Assembly (NCBI GenBank): GCA_022823625.1
Contig: JAJEHQ010000001.1
Coordinates: forward strand, 1-64,000
Direction: 5' to 3'
Source of the DNA: Gammaproteobacteria bacterium
GTDB taxonomy: Bacteria; Pseudomonadota; Gammaproteobacteria; Arenicellales; JAJDZL01
Length of the DNA stretch: 64,000 nt
Position 1 is the stretch's first letter, and every line of letters starts with the position of its first letter. The notes below the pieces were generated by a model that worked only from the letters and a program-made list of their open reading frames with translations, was not told the origin of the DNA and searched no databases. Positions 27,210 through 37,031 of this stretch are shown here, in pieces. The position numbers and the translations under genes were made by a program.

Positions 27210-28370
27210 GTGAATATGCAAAATGGCACGGATAAACTGTTCGTAGATCAGCCTTGGCTGGATCCTGAAGCAGAGCCCTTTGTAAAAATACAGTCACTCA
27301 CCAAGACGTTTGGTTCATTCACCGCCGTATCAAGTGTCGATCTTGAGATCTACGAGGGCGAGCTGTTCTCCTTGCTTGGCGGTTCCGGGTGCGGAAAATC
27401 CACCCTGCTGAGAATGTTAGCCGGATTCGATCCGCCAACCTCTGGGAATATATTCATCGACGGCGTTGATATGGCGGGCGTTCCGCCGTATCAGCGGCCC
27501 GTCAATATGATGTTTCAGTCCTACGCCCTGTTTCCACATATGACGGTGGAACAGAACGTAGCCTACGGCCTGAAACAGGACAGGGTACCGAAAGACAAAA
27601 TAGCTGAACGGGTTGACCAGATGCTGTCAATCGTTGAGTTAAGTCAGTTCGCCAAGCGTAAGCCGCACCAATTGTCCGGTGGTCAGCGACAGCGTGTTGC
27701 GCTGGCACGTGCGCTCGTTAAAAACCCGAAAGTTCTGCTACTTGATGAGCCACTTGGCGCGCTCGACAAACGATTGCGCGAGCAGACGCAGTTCGAGTTG
27801 ATGAACATCCAGGAACGGCTTGGCATCACATTTATTGTCGTAACACATGACCAGGAAGAGGCGATGACACTGTCATCACGAATCGCAGTCATGGACCAGG
27901 GCAGATTTTCCCAAATCGGGACACCGACTGACATTTACGAGTACCCCGAGACTCGATTTGTGGCAAATTTTATCGGTAGTGCGAATATGTTCGAAGGTCG
28001 GGTGAAGGAGAATGGTGCCGATTACGTCATTGTGCAGGGTGTCGGGTCTGATGTTTCGTTTTACATTGATCACAGCACTGCGGTCAGGGAGAACACTGCG
28101 GTCTGGGTTGCACTGCGGCCAGAAAAAATCACGGTTTCCGCCAGCGCACCTGAAGATTCTGCAGATTACAACTTTGTCGAAGGTGTTGTTGACGACATCG
28201 GCTACCTCGGAAATTTTTCGATTTACAAAATCAGACTTGACAATGGCAGAATCATTGAAATCACTCATCCCAATCAAACCCGTCCCAAACATGGCAGACA
28301 CCTAGTTGAATGGGAAGATAAAGTTTATCTGAGCTGGGCTCCTCACAGTCCAGTCCTACTGACGAAGTAG
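27210..28370 (+). CDS. potG: Polyamine ABC transporter ATPase
   Basis: A 386-residue ABC ATPase of the PotA/PotG group. Walker A GGSGCGKST (near residue 57), 'MMFQSYALFPHMTVEQNVAYGL' with the Q-loop, the signature LSGGQRQRVALARAL, Walker B LLLDEPLGALD and the H-loop 'VVTHDQEEA' are all present. A C-terminal TOBE-type domain follows. The start is GTG at 27210 or ATG at 27216, both behind GGGGAGGAG. Second gene of the potFGHI order. Confidence 0.95.
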   Translation: MNMQNGTDKLFVDQPWLDPEAEPFVKIQSLTKTFGSFTAVSSVDLEIYEGELFSLLGGSGCGKSTLLRMLAGFDPPTSGNIFIDGVDMAGVPPYQRPVNMMFQSYALFPHMTVEQNVAYGLKQDRVPKDKIAERVDQMLSIVELSQFAKRKPHQLSGGQRQRVALARALVKNPKVLLLDEPLGALDKRLREQTQFELMNIQERLGITFIVVTHDQEEAMTLSSRIAVMDQGRFSQIGTPTDIYEYPETRFVANFIGSANMFEGRVKENGADYVIVQGVGSDVSFYIDHSTAVRENTAVWVALRPEKITVSASAPEDSADYNFVEGVVDDIGYLGNFSIYKIRLDNGRIIEITHPNQTRPKHGRHLVEWEDKVYLSWAPHSPVLLTK

Positions 28371-28423
28371 GCTAGTCTTGCAGCGGTTCCACAAAAGTCA
28401 GTAGAAAGGCAGGGCAGTCATCG

Positions 28424-29338
28424 TTGCGTAGTCGAATCCAAAGCAAGCTGCAATCAGCCGAGCTGTGGCAAGCATTTATCATCGCAGTACCTTACATCTG
28501 GCTGCTGATCTTCTTTCTCATCCCGTTTTTCATCGTTTTAAAGATCAGTTTCGCTGAGTACATTCTCGCGAGTCCGCCGTTTTCCAAACTATTCCGGCTG
28601 GCTGACACCGGTGCAATGTACATGACATTGATTTTTGATAACTTTGTCTACCTTTGGGAGGATGATCTTTATCTCAACACTTATTTGAATTCACTGCAGA
28701 TATCGATCACATCGACCATACTCTGCCTGCTGGTCGGCTATCCGATTGCTTACGGCATTGCACGCGCCACGCCGACAGCAAAGAAAATATTACTCCTGAT
28801 GGTCATCTTGCCATTCTGGACGTCATTTCTCCTGCGCGTCTATGCCTGGATCGGGCTTTTAGCGGATCAGGGAACCATCAATAACTTCCTGATCTGGATT
28901 GGAATCATCGACGAACCAATCAAGATGCTCTATACGGATTTTGCAGTTTATGTCGGAATTGTTTACACCTATCTTCCGTTCATGATTTTGCCCTTGTTTG
29001 CGAGCATTGAAAAACTTGATATGACACTGCATGAGGCGGCTGCAGATTTGGGTTCGCGTCCCTTTACCACTTTTCGAACAATCACGATACCATTGACGAT
29101 GCCAGGGATCATCGCCGGTTCTTTGTTGGTATTCATTCCTGCGACGGGTGAATTCGTCATACCTGATCTGCTCGGTGGAGGAAACGTACTCATGATCGGT
29201 AAGGTGTTGTATAGCGAGTTTAACTCGAACCAGGATTGGCCAATCGCATCTGCGGTTGCAGTCGTACTGCTAATTTTGCTGGTTGTTCCAATGATGATTT
29301 ACCAGAAGTATCAGGCTAAAGAGTCAAGCGGGGAATAG
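28424..29338 (+). CDS. potH: Polyamine ABC transporter permease
   Basis: A 304-residue inner-membrane permease of the PotB/PotH group with about six membrane segments. The cytoplasmic coupling loop 'EAAADLGSRPFTTFRTITIPLTMPGIIAG' is the conserved EAA motif. The start is TTG at 28424, near AGGCAGGG. It pairs with the next gene to form the heterodimeric channel. Confidence 0.93.
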   Translation: MRSRIQSKLQSAELWQAFIIAVPYIWLLIFFLIPFFIVLKISFAEYILASPPFSKLFRLADTGAMYMTLIFDNFVYLWEDDLYLNTYLNSLQISITSTILCLLVGYPIAYGIARATPTAKKILLLMVILPFWTSFLLRVYAWIGLLADQGTINNFLIWIGIIDEPIKMLYTDFAVYVGIVYTYLPFMILPLFASIEKLDMTLHEAAADLGSRPFTTFRTITIPLTMPGIIAGSLLVFIPATGEFVIPDLLGGGNVLMIGKVLYSEFNSNQDWPIASAVAVVLLILLVVPMMIYQKYQAKESSGE

Positions 29339-29348
29339 GTTCGCAACG

Positions 29349-30218
29349 ATGAGCTTCAAAAAATCACCATTTACATTCTCGCTGCTGTGCTTCGGATTTG
29401 CATTTTTGTATATTCCAATTTTTCTGCTGATGTTCTACTCATTTAACTACTCAAAGGTGGTTCCGGTATGGGGTGGATTTTCAGTTCGCTGGTACGTAGA
29501 GCTGTTTCAAAGCGAAGAGATATGGAGCGCAGTCGGATTAAGTCTGCAGATTGCGATCATGAACGCTACATTCGCAACGATGTTGGGTGCTCTGGCAGGC
29601 ATTGCAATGGCCCGAATCAAGCGGTTTCGCGGTAGAACACTGTTCTCTGGCATGATCTCGGCGCCGCTGGTTATGCCTGAGGTCATCACCGGTCTTTCAC
29701 TGTTATTGCTGTTTATCACGATGGCTGAAATTATCGGCTGGCCGTCGCGAGGCATTACAACAATTACCATCGCACACATTACTTTTTCCCTTGCGTACGT
29801 TGCGGTGATTGTTCAGTCAAGACTGGTTGGTGTGGATGAGTCATTGGAAGAGGCTGCACTAGACCTCGGTGCAAAACCTTATCGAGTGCTGATCGATGTC
29901 ACTGTACCTTTGCTTGCACCTGCACTGGCAGCCGGTTGGCTGCTGGCATTTACATTGTCACTGGATGATTTGGTTATTGCGAGTTTCGTATCTGGACCGG
30001 GAGCGAATACCTTGCCAATGCTCATTTACTCAAGGGTTAAATTGGGACTGAAACCGGATGTCAATGCGCTCGCAACAATCATCATTCTGATCGTTGCAAT
30101 TGGTGTCTGCGTCGCCGGCTGGATTTTGTCCAGGCAGGAGAAACAGAGGATGGCCGATATGCAAATGGCCGAAGCTGAAAAATACGACTTTAGTGACGAG
30201 CCTCAAAGTTCCCGTTAG
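29349..30218 (+). CDS. potI: Polyamine ABC transporter permease
   Basis: A 289-residue permease of the PotC/PotI group, with six predicted membrane segments and the EAA loop 'EEAALDLGAKPYRVLIDVTVPLLAPALAAG'. It starts 10 bases after the potH stop, so it is clearly in the same operon. Its 3' end overlaps by 29 bases with the convergent TetR-Rieske gene, an unusually deep overlap that could make the two transcripts interfere. Confidence 0.95.
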   Translation: MSFKKSPFTFSLLCFGFAFLYIPIFLLMFYSFNYSKVVPVWGGFSVRWYVELFQSEEIWSAVGLSLQIAIMNATFATMLGALAGIAMARIKRFRGRTLFSGMISAPLVMPEVITGLSLLLLFITMAEIIGWPSRGITTITIAHITFSLAYVAVIVQSRLVGVDESLEEAALDLGAKPYRVLIDVTVPLLAPALAAGWLLAFTLSLDDLVIASFVSGPGANTLPMLIYSRVKLGLKPDVNALATIIILIVAIGVCVAGWILSRQEKQRMADMQMAEAEKYDFSDEPQSSR

Positions 30219-32013
30219 CCGCTAGTTGATCATTCAGCTTGGCGATAGTACCAGGTCGAGGTTTGTTTTCCAATCTGGCGACTGGTAAACGTGCCTGAAT
30301 CGCGTGGTGATAGGCTCTGATTCCAGTTTCAGCAGTTTCTGAAAGTGTCCATTTTGGAAATACAGACGATTTCAGTCCTTCCTGCATGGCGTTCATGTAG
30401 AAATAGTCTTCACCAGCCGTAATCATGTTGATTCGGCGGTTCAGGTATCGCAGCGCTTCGATGCCTCTGCGTTCGTCTGGCAGGGCATAGCACTTGCCGA
30501 TCACTTCAGTGCGAGTCGGTGTGCATGGAATCGACATGTAAATTTCCACCATTTCAGGATACAGCGCCAATACAAGATTTGGAAATAATCCTATGTATAA
30601 CCAGAGGTCCTGTCGGTCGTCGGGTAAGTGTTGAAACTTCGGCATCAATTTTCTGTAGTGTTTCACACTCCAAAGATTTCCGATTCGTTCATTGAAACGC
30701 CCTTTGGAAACGGGAATATCCTTGACATAAGAATCCACATAGGAAAGTCCGTAAAGCTGCTGAAGTGTTGGATGTCCAATCGGCACATGGTAGCCCTCGT
30801 TGTCAATGTCGTGGTAAATTTTCCAGTTAATCGGCAGACTTTCGGGATTCTGGAAAGCATATTGCGTCGGTTCCTGGTAGGGCTGTAGTTCATTCAGTCG
30901 ATAGTGTTCTATTTCATGTTCTATCGGTTGCATTAGTTCCTGAACAGATGGTCCGCCCGACACAAATCGGATGAATATAAAGCCATACCAGATTTCCAGA
31001 TCAACCGCTTTCAGTGAATATTTTTCAGGGTCAATATTTGAAAAACCTGATTGGCCTGGTACGAATTGCAGTTTGCCATCAAAGTTGTATCGCCAGCCAT
31101 GAAATGGGCAGGATAATGATTGTCGGCATCTGCCTTCTCCAGTCAGAATTGTCGATCCTCGATGTCTGCAGATATTGTGAAAGGCGTTTACTTTACCACT
31201 CTTATCTTTAATGACAAGTGCTCTTTCTCCAAATCCCTGAAAAGTCAGGTAGTCTCCGGTTGCAGGAATTTCACTGACATGACCAACCAGCATCCAGTTT
31301 GGTTGAAACAGTCGTTCGATCTCAAGTTCAAAGAATTCGTCATCCTGATAGGTCCAGAAGGGCAGCAGGTCGGAAACTTCATTGTTCTTCAAATCAGACT
31401 CGATAGATGTATCGTTGAAAGTCATAAATTGTGAAAGATAACGTTCACACATTTCGATTGCATCCAAACGGCTGATTGAATCACTTGAAATCAGAGCTTG
31501 ACGCCACAGGCTGTCGATCAATCCTTGTAGACCAAGTGCCAATACCTCCACATCCAGTTTGTCGGAGGTTGACTGATCCAGCAATTCTGCGACGCACTTT
31601 TTGATCAGTTGAATATCAAACTGATCACTTTTTACAAGAATATCCCGATAGTCCTTGACCGCGTGATTTGCACTCCAGTAGGCGTACCAGGCAGCAATTT
31701 TGTCCATAACAAAAATTCGCTGATCAAAACAACTGTGAATATAGCCAAGCATTCGTTGTTCTGCTGACACGGCGTGTTCCAGTCTTGATTGCAAAATACT
31801 CGTCCATTCCTGTTCAAGAAATACCAACGTATCCAGTAGTAATTGCTTTTTCGTCTTGAAGTAAAAATTGATGATTGCAGGCGACAATCCGCTATTTGAA
31901 GCAACTTTGGCCAGTGTCACATTTGAAATACCGTCGCTGGAAATGGCATGAATCGTTGATAAAATCAATTCTTTACGACGGTCTTTTACTGTCGATTGTA
32001 ATAATTCAGTCAT
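30190..32013 (-). CDS. TetR-type regulator fused to Rieske ring-hydroxylating-type oxygenase
   Basis: A 607-residue single ORF with two normally separate proteins. Residues about 1-195 form a TetR/BetI-like repressor: helix-turn-helix 'TLAKVASNSGLSPAIINFYF' near 40-60 and a helical ligand domain. From about 205 an oxygenase alpha subunit starts ('FWTYQDDEFFELEIERLFQP'), with Rieske ligands CRH (near 280) and CPFH (near 303), the mononuclear iron motif NEGYHVPIGH, and a distal GEDYFYMNAMQEG for the third ligand. No internal ribosome binding site, stop or frame break is seen at the junction. The oxygenase part resembles enzymes that attack quaternary amines such as glycine betaine or carnitine. 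BetI-like sensing plus this enzyme suggests a regulator whose ligand is its own substrate (inference). No reductase gene is adjacent. Confidence 0.9.
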   Translation of the reverse strand: MTELLQSTVKDRRKELILSTIHAISSDGISNVTLAKVASNSGLSPAIINFYFKTKKQLLLDTLVFLEQEWTSILQSRLEHAVSAEQRMLGYIHSCFDQRIFVMDKIAAWYAYWSANHAVKDYRDILVKSDQFDIQLIKKCVAELLDQSTSDKLDVEVLALGLQGLIDSLWRQALISSDSISRLDAIEMCERYLSQFMTFNDTSIESDLKNNEVSDLLPFWTYQDDEFFELEIERLFQPNWMLVGHVSEIPATGDYLTFQGFGERALVIKDKSGKVNAFHNICRHRGSTILTGEGRCRQSLSCPFHGWRYNFDGKLQFVPGQSGFSNIDPEKYSLKAVDLEIWYGFIFIRFVSGGPSVQELMQPIEHEIEHYRLNELQPYQEPTQYAFQNPESLPINWKIYHDIDNEGYHVPIGHPTLQQLYGLSYVDSYVKDIPVSKGRFNERIGNLWSVKHYRKLMPKFQHLPDDRQDLWLYIGLFPNLVLALYPEMVEIYMSIPCTPTRTEVIGKCYALPDERRGIEALRYLNRRINMITAGEDYFYMNAMQEGLKSSVFPKWTLSETAETGIRAYHHAIQARLPVARLENKPRPGTIAKLNDQLAANGNFEARH

Positions 32014-32545
32014 AGGATTAAATAAATCATTAAATTAATTTTATAAATGAACAGGTATATTAAATTATTATACAAGCCAAAATCAGAAACTGACTGACAT
32101 TGTCCGTCGCAAGCACTAACCTGAGAAATTTGCGTGGCGATGCGTTGAACAGATTTGGGCAGGCGCCACTCAGCAAATGTACGTGATTGGTGGCTTTGGA
32201 TAACAACAAATGTATTGTCAGAAATCGGATGCGTAGATGTGAATTAAAGTGTATTGAAAACTCACGCTTCTCGGTGTTGAGGCGAACAACTGACTAAGCT
32301 ATTGAGTATCAACCTGATGAATCGCAAAAGGTTGCACGTGAAGGTTAGTTGGACTGCTTTCGAATGATCGACACTGGAATGTAACCGCGAGAGAATATTG
32401 TAGGTTACCCCGGAAAGTTCCACGACCGGATGGTCAATTTTAACGATTGAGCGATCCAATTGGATTCTGTCAATTGCCAACCGGTAAAATTCTGTTGACG
32501 GAAGATTTTCATCCTGTCTCAACAGTTCTAAGTTTGGAGTGAGGA
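32014..32545. other. Divergent regulatory region between TetR-Rieske and LysR genes
   Basis: Extremely AT-rich next to the TetR-Rieske start, with an imperfect palindrome ATTAAATAAATCATTAAATTAAT at about 32015-32037 that could be its operator. The centre has no clear gene; an 86-codon - strand ORF (32262-32522) starts only 23 bases from the LysR ATG and has no known motif, so it is not called. Confidence 0.45.
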
Positions 32546-33466
32546 ATGCTTTCCAAAAAATTGCGTATTGGAGATACGGAAATAAGGCTTTTACGAATTT
32601 TTGTCGCAGTCGTTGAAAGTGGCGGGTTAGCGAAGGCTCAAACTGAGTTGAATTTGAGTCTCTCCAGCATCAGCAGTTATATTTCAAAATTGGAAGACCG
32701 GCTTGGCGTACGTCTCTGTCATCGCGGCAGGGGCGGGTTTAAACTGACCGATAAAGGCCAAATCGTCTACCAATCGTGTACACAATTGTTTCTAAGTCAC
32801 GAAAATTTCAGCACGAGAGTCGGTGAACTGCAAGGCGAACTGATTGGAGATTTGCATGTCGGGGTGATCGAAAACTTGGTTTTCGACAGAACATTGAATT
32901 TACCGAAAATTTTCAGAGACTTTCAAAACGACAACGATAAAGTTTGGCTGACGCTTCGCAGTCTCTCGCCAGCTGGACTCGAATCAGCACTGATCGACGG
33001 GAAGATACAGATAGGAATCGGCCAGTATTTTCGACACTTGCCGTCTTTGACTTATCAGACCATCTATACCGACGAGCAGGTCCTTCATTGTGGACGCGGT
33101 CACCCATTTTTTACATGCAAAGATGAAGATATTACACCTGAGGCGCTTGAAAATGCACAGTTTGCCGATCGTGGATACGCGCCTGTCAGCAACCTGCCTC
33201 GGAAAGGAATTCACTTTGTTCCGGCAGCAACGGGTCATAACGTGGAAGCAATATTAATGCTAGTACTGTCCGGATGCTATATCAGTTATCTGCCGAAATT
33301 CTATGCCCAGCCCTGGGTGCGACAGGGGGAACTTCGGCCGCTGTTTCCAGACAGACTTTCATTTGATATCAACATTGCGCTTGCTACTCAACGAGATATT
33401 CGCCCAACTTTGGTTGTACAGACATTCAAAAACATGATTGAGCAAAGTGTAGAAAGTGTGAAGTGA
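32546..33466 (+). CDS. LysR family transcriptional regulator
   Basis: A 306-residue LysR-type regulator. The N-terminal HTH region ('LLRIFVAVVESGGLAKAQTELNLSLSSISSYISKLE', 'GVRLCHRGRGGFKLTDKG') is complete and is followed by a substrate-binding-like effector domain. ATG at 32546 is behind GGAGTGAGG. It precedes, in the same direction, the binding protein/ureohydrolase/ABC operon at 34.1 kb, so it is the likely controller of that operon or of the divergent TetR-Rieske gene. Confidence 0.92.
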   Translation: MLSKKLRIGDTEIRLLRIFVAVVESGGLAKAQTELNLSLSSISSYISKLEDRLGVRLCHRGRGGFKLTDKGQIVYQSCTQLFLSHENFSTRVGELQGELIGDLHVGVIENLVFDRTLNLPKIFRDFQNDNDKVWLTLRSLSPAGLESALIDGKIQIGIGQYFRHLPSLTYQTIYTDEQVLHCGRGHPFFTCKDEDITPEALENAQFADRGYAPVSNLPRKGIHFVPAATGHNVEAILMLVLSGCYISYLPKFYAQPWVRQGELRPLFPDRLSFDINIALATQRDIRPTLVVQTFKNMIEQSVESVK

Positions 33467-34075
33467 TACCGATGACTGTTGCCTTTCTTTGAGATGATCA
33501 GTTTCAATATTGTCACTATGTGTCTGGAGAATTGCTCGGTGTTCAGATAGTGGTGAAACTTGTGTTAAACGGTGTTGGGGCTTTTTCGAGTTTTTTTGGC
33601 CAGGCGACTGAGAGCACTCAAATGTTGGCACATCATATCAAACAGAGCACATTCAGACGCTGAGAACACGACATTAGCATGGTACTGAGTCCGGTGCGGC
33701 GTGTCGCCAAGGCATCTAACCTATCAACAGCTTTGTGGGATGATTAGGTAGCGTTGACTCGGATTCGATCTTCAAGGTCTGTATTGTAGCAGTCGCTAAC
33801 GAATCAACCCGTCCAATTGTATTTGGAAGACCACTATCTGAAATGAAAATAGGTGTCGTTCATCATACATAACTTTGACAATTACAAAACTGATCTTTGA
33901 AACAATGTTGTCTAATAAACCTTTGACCATTTCTATAATCGACCTATATTTAAGAAAATTCACCTGTTCCAAACAAACAGATATAGTTTGGAATATTTAA
34001 AACTTAATGATTTTCCAAAATCAAGTTCTGTGTTCGACGGGCACAGACAAATGGACACATTCGGAGGTCTTTGAA
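33467..34075. other. Upstream region of the ureohydrolase/ABC operon
   Basis: About 600 bases without a supported gene. A stop-free run of about 55 codons on + (about 33500-33660, containing LVLNGVGAFSSFFGQATEST) has a protein-like look but no start signal or known motif. The right half is AT-rich and contains the candidate promoter listed separately. Confidence 0.45.
33923..33950 (+). promoter_or_regulatory. Candidate sigma70-type promoter of the binding-protein operon
   Basis: TTGACC (33923-33928), a 16-base spacer and TATATT (33945-33950). It would give a leader of roughly 120 bases before the ATG at 34076. Consensus likeness only. Confidence 0.35.
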
Positions 34076-35674
34076 ATGGACGAAATCAAGAAAATTACGA
34101 AACAACTGCGTGCAGGACAAATCTCACGTAGGGAATTCATTGTTGCGGCAGTGGCAGCGGGGGCAGCAGTTCCCTTTGCAATGTCGATGTCAAGCAACGT
34201 GTTTGCAGCCATGCCAAAAAGCGGTGGTCTGTTGCGTCATGCAATTACCGGGGGCAGTACTTCCGATAATCTCGATCCCGCAAAGGTGCTGGATATGTAC
34301 ATGGCGAACGTCAGTTTTGGTCAGCTCAGGAACAACCTCACTGAGATTGATTCAGATGGCAGTTTGATTGGAGAGTTGGCAGAAAGTTGGGAGTCTACTG
34401 GTGATGCCAAGACATGGACGTTTAAATTGCGCAATGGTGTTGAATTTCACAATGGTAAAACCCTTGATGCGAATGACGTAGTAGCATCGATTAATCACCA
34501 TCGCGGTGAGGATTCAACATCCGCAGCCAAGAGTATCGTCGCAGCCGTCGTCGATGTTCAGGCTGACGGTAAAGAGACAGTGGTTGTTGAACTGTCTGGT
34601 GGCAGTGCTGATTTTCCGTTCCTGCTGAGCGATTTTCACCTGTCAATTTGCCCTGCGCGCGATGATGGAACCATTGACTGGGAGTCGGGAACAGGGACCG
34701 GAGGATACATTCTTGAAGAGTTTAATCCTGGTGTCAAAGTCGTCACCCGACGGAACCCCAATTATTGGAAAGAAGGGCGCGCCCATTTTGAGTCGGTCGA
34801 AACGCTGTACATCGCCGATGTTGTCGCCCGAACCAATGCTTTACAGACAGGTGATCTCGATGCAATGACCCGGGCTGACCTCAAGACCATTCACTTGATG
34901 GAAAAGCATCCGGCGATTAACATTGTTCAAAGCACCGGTAATCAGCACTATACTTTGCCGATGTTGACTGATGTCGCACCGTTCGATAACAATGAACTGC
35001 GCCTTGCATTGAAGTATGCAATTGACAGGGAGCAGTGGAAGACCGTGATTGCGCGCGGTTATGGTGAAATTGCAAATGATCATCCAATCGGACCTGCAAA
35101 CCGGTACTATGATGCGAGCATTGAACAACGCGTTTATGATCCGGATAAGGCCAAGTTTCATCTGAAGCAAGCAGGCTATGACAGCATTGATCTTGACCTT
35201 CATGTTGCAGAAACTGCATTTGAAGGTGCGACTGATGGTGGTCAACTGATGCAAGACAGTGCCCGTGCGGCAGGCATCAACATCAACGTCGTTCGTGAAG
35301 CCAACGATGGTTACTGGTCGAATGTGTGGCAAAAGAAACCGTGGTGTGCGAGTTACTGGGCAGGAAGGCCAACCGAAGACTGGATGTTTTCGTTAACTTA
35401 CGCGACAGGCGCTGATTGGAACGAGAGCCATTGGTCAAACGAAAAATTCGATTCATTGCTTCTCGCCGCTCGAGCAGAACTTGACGAAGAAAAACGTCGA
35501 GGTATGTACAGCGACATGCAGCAAATCGTTCGAGATGAAGGCGGATCGGTGATCCCGATTTACGCCAGTTTCGTTCAAGCTTTGTCCAACAAGTTGAGTA
35601 CGCCTGAGAAAGTTGCGAGTAATCTGGAATTTGACGGGCATAAAAATAGTGAACGTTGGTGGTTCAGCAGTTAA
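34076..35674 (+). CDS. Family 5 (DppA-like) solute-binding protein, Tat-exported
   Basis: About 532 residues, a peptide/nickel/opine-type periplasmic binding protein. The ORF track begins at 34007, but ATG 34076 has GGAGG eight bases upstream and gives a clean N-terminus MDEIKKITKQ. The twin-arginine signal SRREFIVAAVAAGAAVPF is visible, so it is probably exported folded. Family signatures include 'LAESWESTGDAKTWTFKLRNGVEFHNGK' and 'YAIDREQWKTVI'. It is the first gene of an operon with a ureohydrolase and dppBCDF-like transport genes. Family 5 proteins bind di/oligopeptides, opines, or other amines; the ureohydrolase partner suggests a guanidino compound. Confidence 0.92.
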   Translation: MDEIKKITKQLRAGQISRREFIVAAVAAGAAVPFAMSMSSNVFAAMPKSGGLLRHAITGGSTSDNLDPAKVLDMYMANVSFGQLRNNLTEIDSDGSLIGELAESWESTGDAKTWTFKLRNGVEFHNGKTLDANDVVASINHHRGEDSTSAAKSIVAAVVDVQADGKETVVVELSGGSADFPFLLSDFHLSICPARDDGTIDWESGTGTGGYILEEFNPGVKVVTRRNPNYWKEGRAHFESVETLYIADVVARTNALQTGDLDAMTRADLKTIHLMEKHPAINIVQSTGNQHYTLPMLTDVAPFDNNELRLALKYAIDREQWKTVIARGYGEIANDHPIGPANRYYDASIEQRVYDPDKAKFHLKQAGYDSIDLDLHVAETAFEGATDGGQLMQDSARAAGININVVREANDGYWSNVWQKKPWCASYWAGRPTEDWMFSLTYATGADWNESHWSNEKFDSLLLAARAELDEEKRRGMYSDMQQIVRDEGGSVIPIYASFVQALSNKLSTPEKVASNLEFDGHKNSERWWFSS

Positions 35675-35690
35675 ACCACCGGTATTCACG

Positions 35691-35714
35691 ATATCTGATG
35701 GGTCGTTCAGATAT
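35691..35714 (+). terminator. Intercistronic hairpin after binding-protein gene
   Basis: ATATCTGA-N8-TCAGATAT, an 8-bp stem 17 bases past the stop. There is no T-run. Hairpins at this place in ABC operons often protect the abundant binding-protein mRNA or partly block read-through. Confidence 0.5.
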
Positions 35715-35868
35715 TGTGTCTGTCCGACCTTTTCAGATGTATGATTGCAGTTGATGATAAGCGCAGAACGTTGATACGGAAGGGATTAGCCGTTAACCCG
35801 ATTCCTAACCTCTGTATCAACAAGATGGCATTGTGACAAACAACCTCATATTTCCACTTAAGCAGTAA

Positions 35869-36939
35869 ATGACAATGGAATACCCGAGTTGGGAAGAAAT
35901 TCGAAAGAGCATGTGGGCGGAAACCCTTGATTTTCCGATGATTGATGAGCAGACGCCGGCATTTATGGGCCGCAGAGTCATTTCAGAAAAAAAAGACCTT
36001 GAAGATGCAGATGTTGTGATTATTGGAAGTCCTTACGTTTCCAGTTCCACCGATGAGTGGGCAGGTATCGGTAAGGAACACTGGCTTGCCGCACCGCAAC
36101 GGGTTCGTCAGCAGTCAATCCGTTATCAGTCAGGTTATATCCAAGACTTCGGCTTTGATGTGTTTGATTATCTGAATGTCGTCGACTATGGCGACGCTGA
36201 CATTCCTCCAGAGGCAAATGTTGGAAAACTTGACCCGGAGTTGATACTACAGGCCCAGGCGGCGGTAGAAGAAAAGGTCAATGATGCAATTGATGTTGGT
36301 GCTCTACCGGTTGTTATCGGACAGAATTCACCCTGTGCCTCCTATGCCATTGCAAAATGCGTGGCCAATCACACGGACGGCAACATGGGGATTGTAAGTC
36401 TTGATACGCATTGGGATATTTTTCGGCTATGCCCGCAAACCCGCGACCCGCGGATTGCGGGCGGTTTCTCGTGGCTGTATAAAACGATTGAATTTCATGA
36501 GAACATTCACGCTCGAAATCTGGTCGAAATTGGTCCGCGCGGTATGCTGGAGAATCCAGATGTAGTCAGGGAGCTGATTGGACGAGGTGCCATGTTTTTC
36601 TCGAGCTGGGATGTGAGGCGACAGGGAATAGAGGCGGTTTGCAAGGGCATTGATCACGCCTACAATGGTACAAAAAGCGTCTATGCACATTTTGACATGG
36701 ACGTGTTGGGTGGTGCCGGACCCGCGCCGGGCGACATTCTGGGTGAGTTAGCCGAACCGATAGGGCTGAGTGATTACGAATGCATTCGCATTGCCCATGA
36801 ACTGGGTCTTCGCGGGGTGCAGGGTTTTTCATTCATTTGCATTCCACCCGGTTCAGCGGTCATGTATCGTGTAATCGTATACATTGTTATGTACCTTCTA
36901 GCAGGAAAGGCAATTGCCGAGCATACTGTGAAGCGCTGA
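35869..36939 (+). CDS. Agmatinase/arginase family ureohydrolase, variant metal site
   Basis: A 356-residue member of the ureohydrolase (arginase/agmatinase/guanidino-acid hydrolase) fold, longer than typical agmatinases (about 300-320) by an N-terminal extension. The metal motif DAHxD is present as LDTHWD (Asp179, His181, Asp183) and the second aspartate pair as HFDMDVLGG with APGD. The first motif, normally GGDHS, reads GQNS (151-154), so the ligand histidine is replaced by Asn, and the late glutamate of the substrate site is not obvious (GFSFICIPP). It would hydrolyse a guanidino group to urea plus an amine, but the unusual site suggests a non-standard substrate or metal. It sits inside an ABC transport operon. 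Confidence 0.85.
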   Translation: MTMEYPSWEEIRKSMWAETLDFPMIDEQTPAFMGRRVISEKKDLEDADVVIIGSPYVSSSTDEWAGIGKEHWLAAPQRVRQQSIRYQSGYIQDFGFDVFDYLNVVDYGDADIPPEANVGKLDPELILQAQAAVEEKVNDAIDVGALPVVIGQNSPCASYAIAKCVANHTDGNMGIVSLDTHWDIFRLCPQTRDPRIAGGFSWLYKTIEFHENIHARNLVEIGPRGMLENPDVVRELIGRGAMFFSSWDVRRQGIEAVCKGIDHAYNGTKSVYAHFDMDVLGGAGPAPGDILGELAEPIGLSDYECIRIAHELGLRGVQGFSFICIPPGSAVMYRVIVYIVMYLLAGKAIAEHTVKR

Positions 36940-37031
36940 TCGGTGACATATCGACCGCCTTGCAAGTCTTCAACTCTTAATCTGTACCTATAGAATTAAA
37001 CTGAGGCGAGGTATTTGAAATACATCCGATA

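Noticed and set aside
32262-32522. 86-codon - strand ORF upstream of the LysR gene
   Set aside because: Its start would lie only 23 bases from the divergent LysR ATG, leaving no room for promoters, and the sequence has no recognisable domain.
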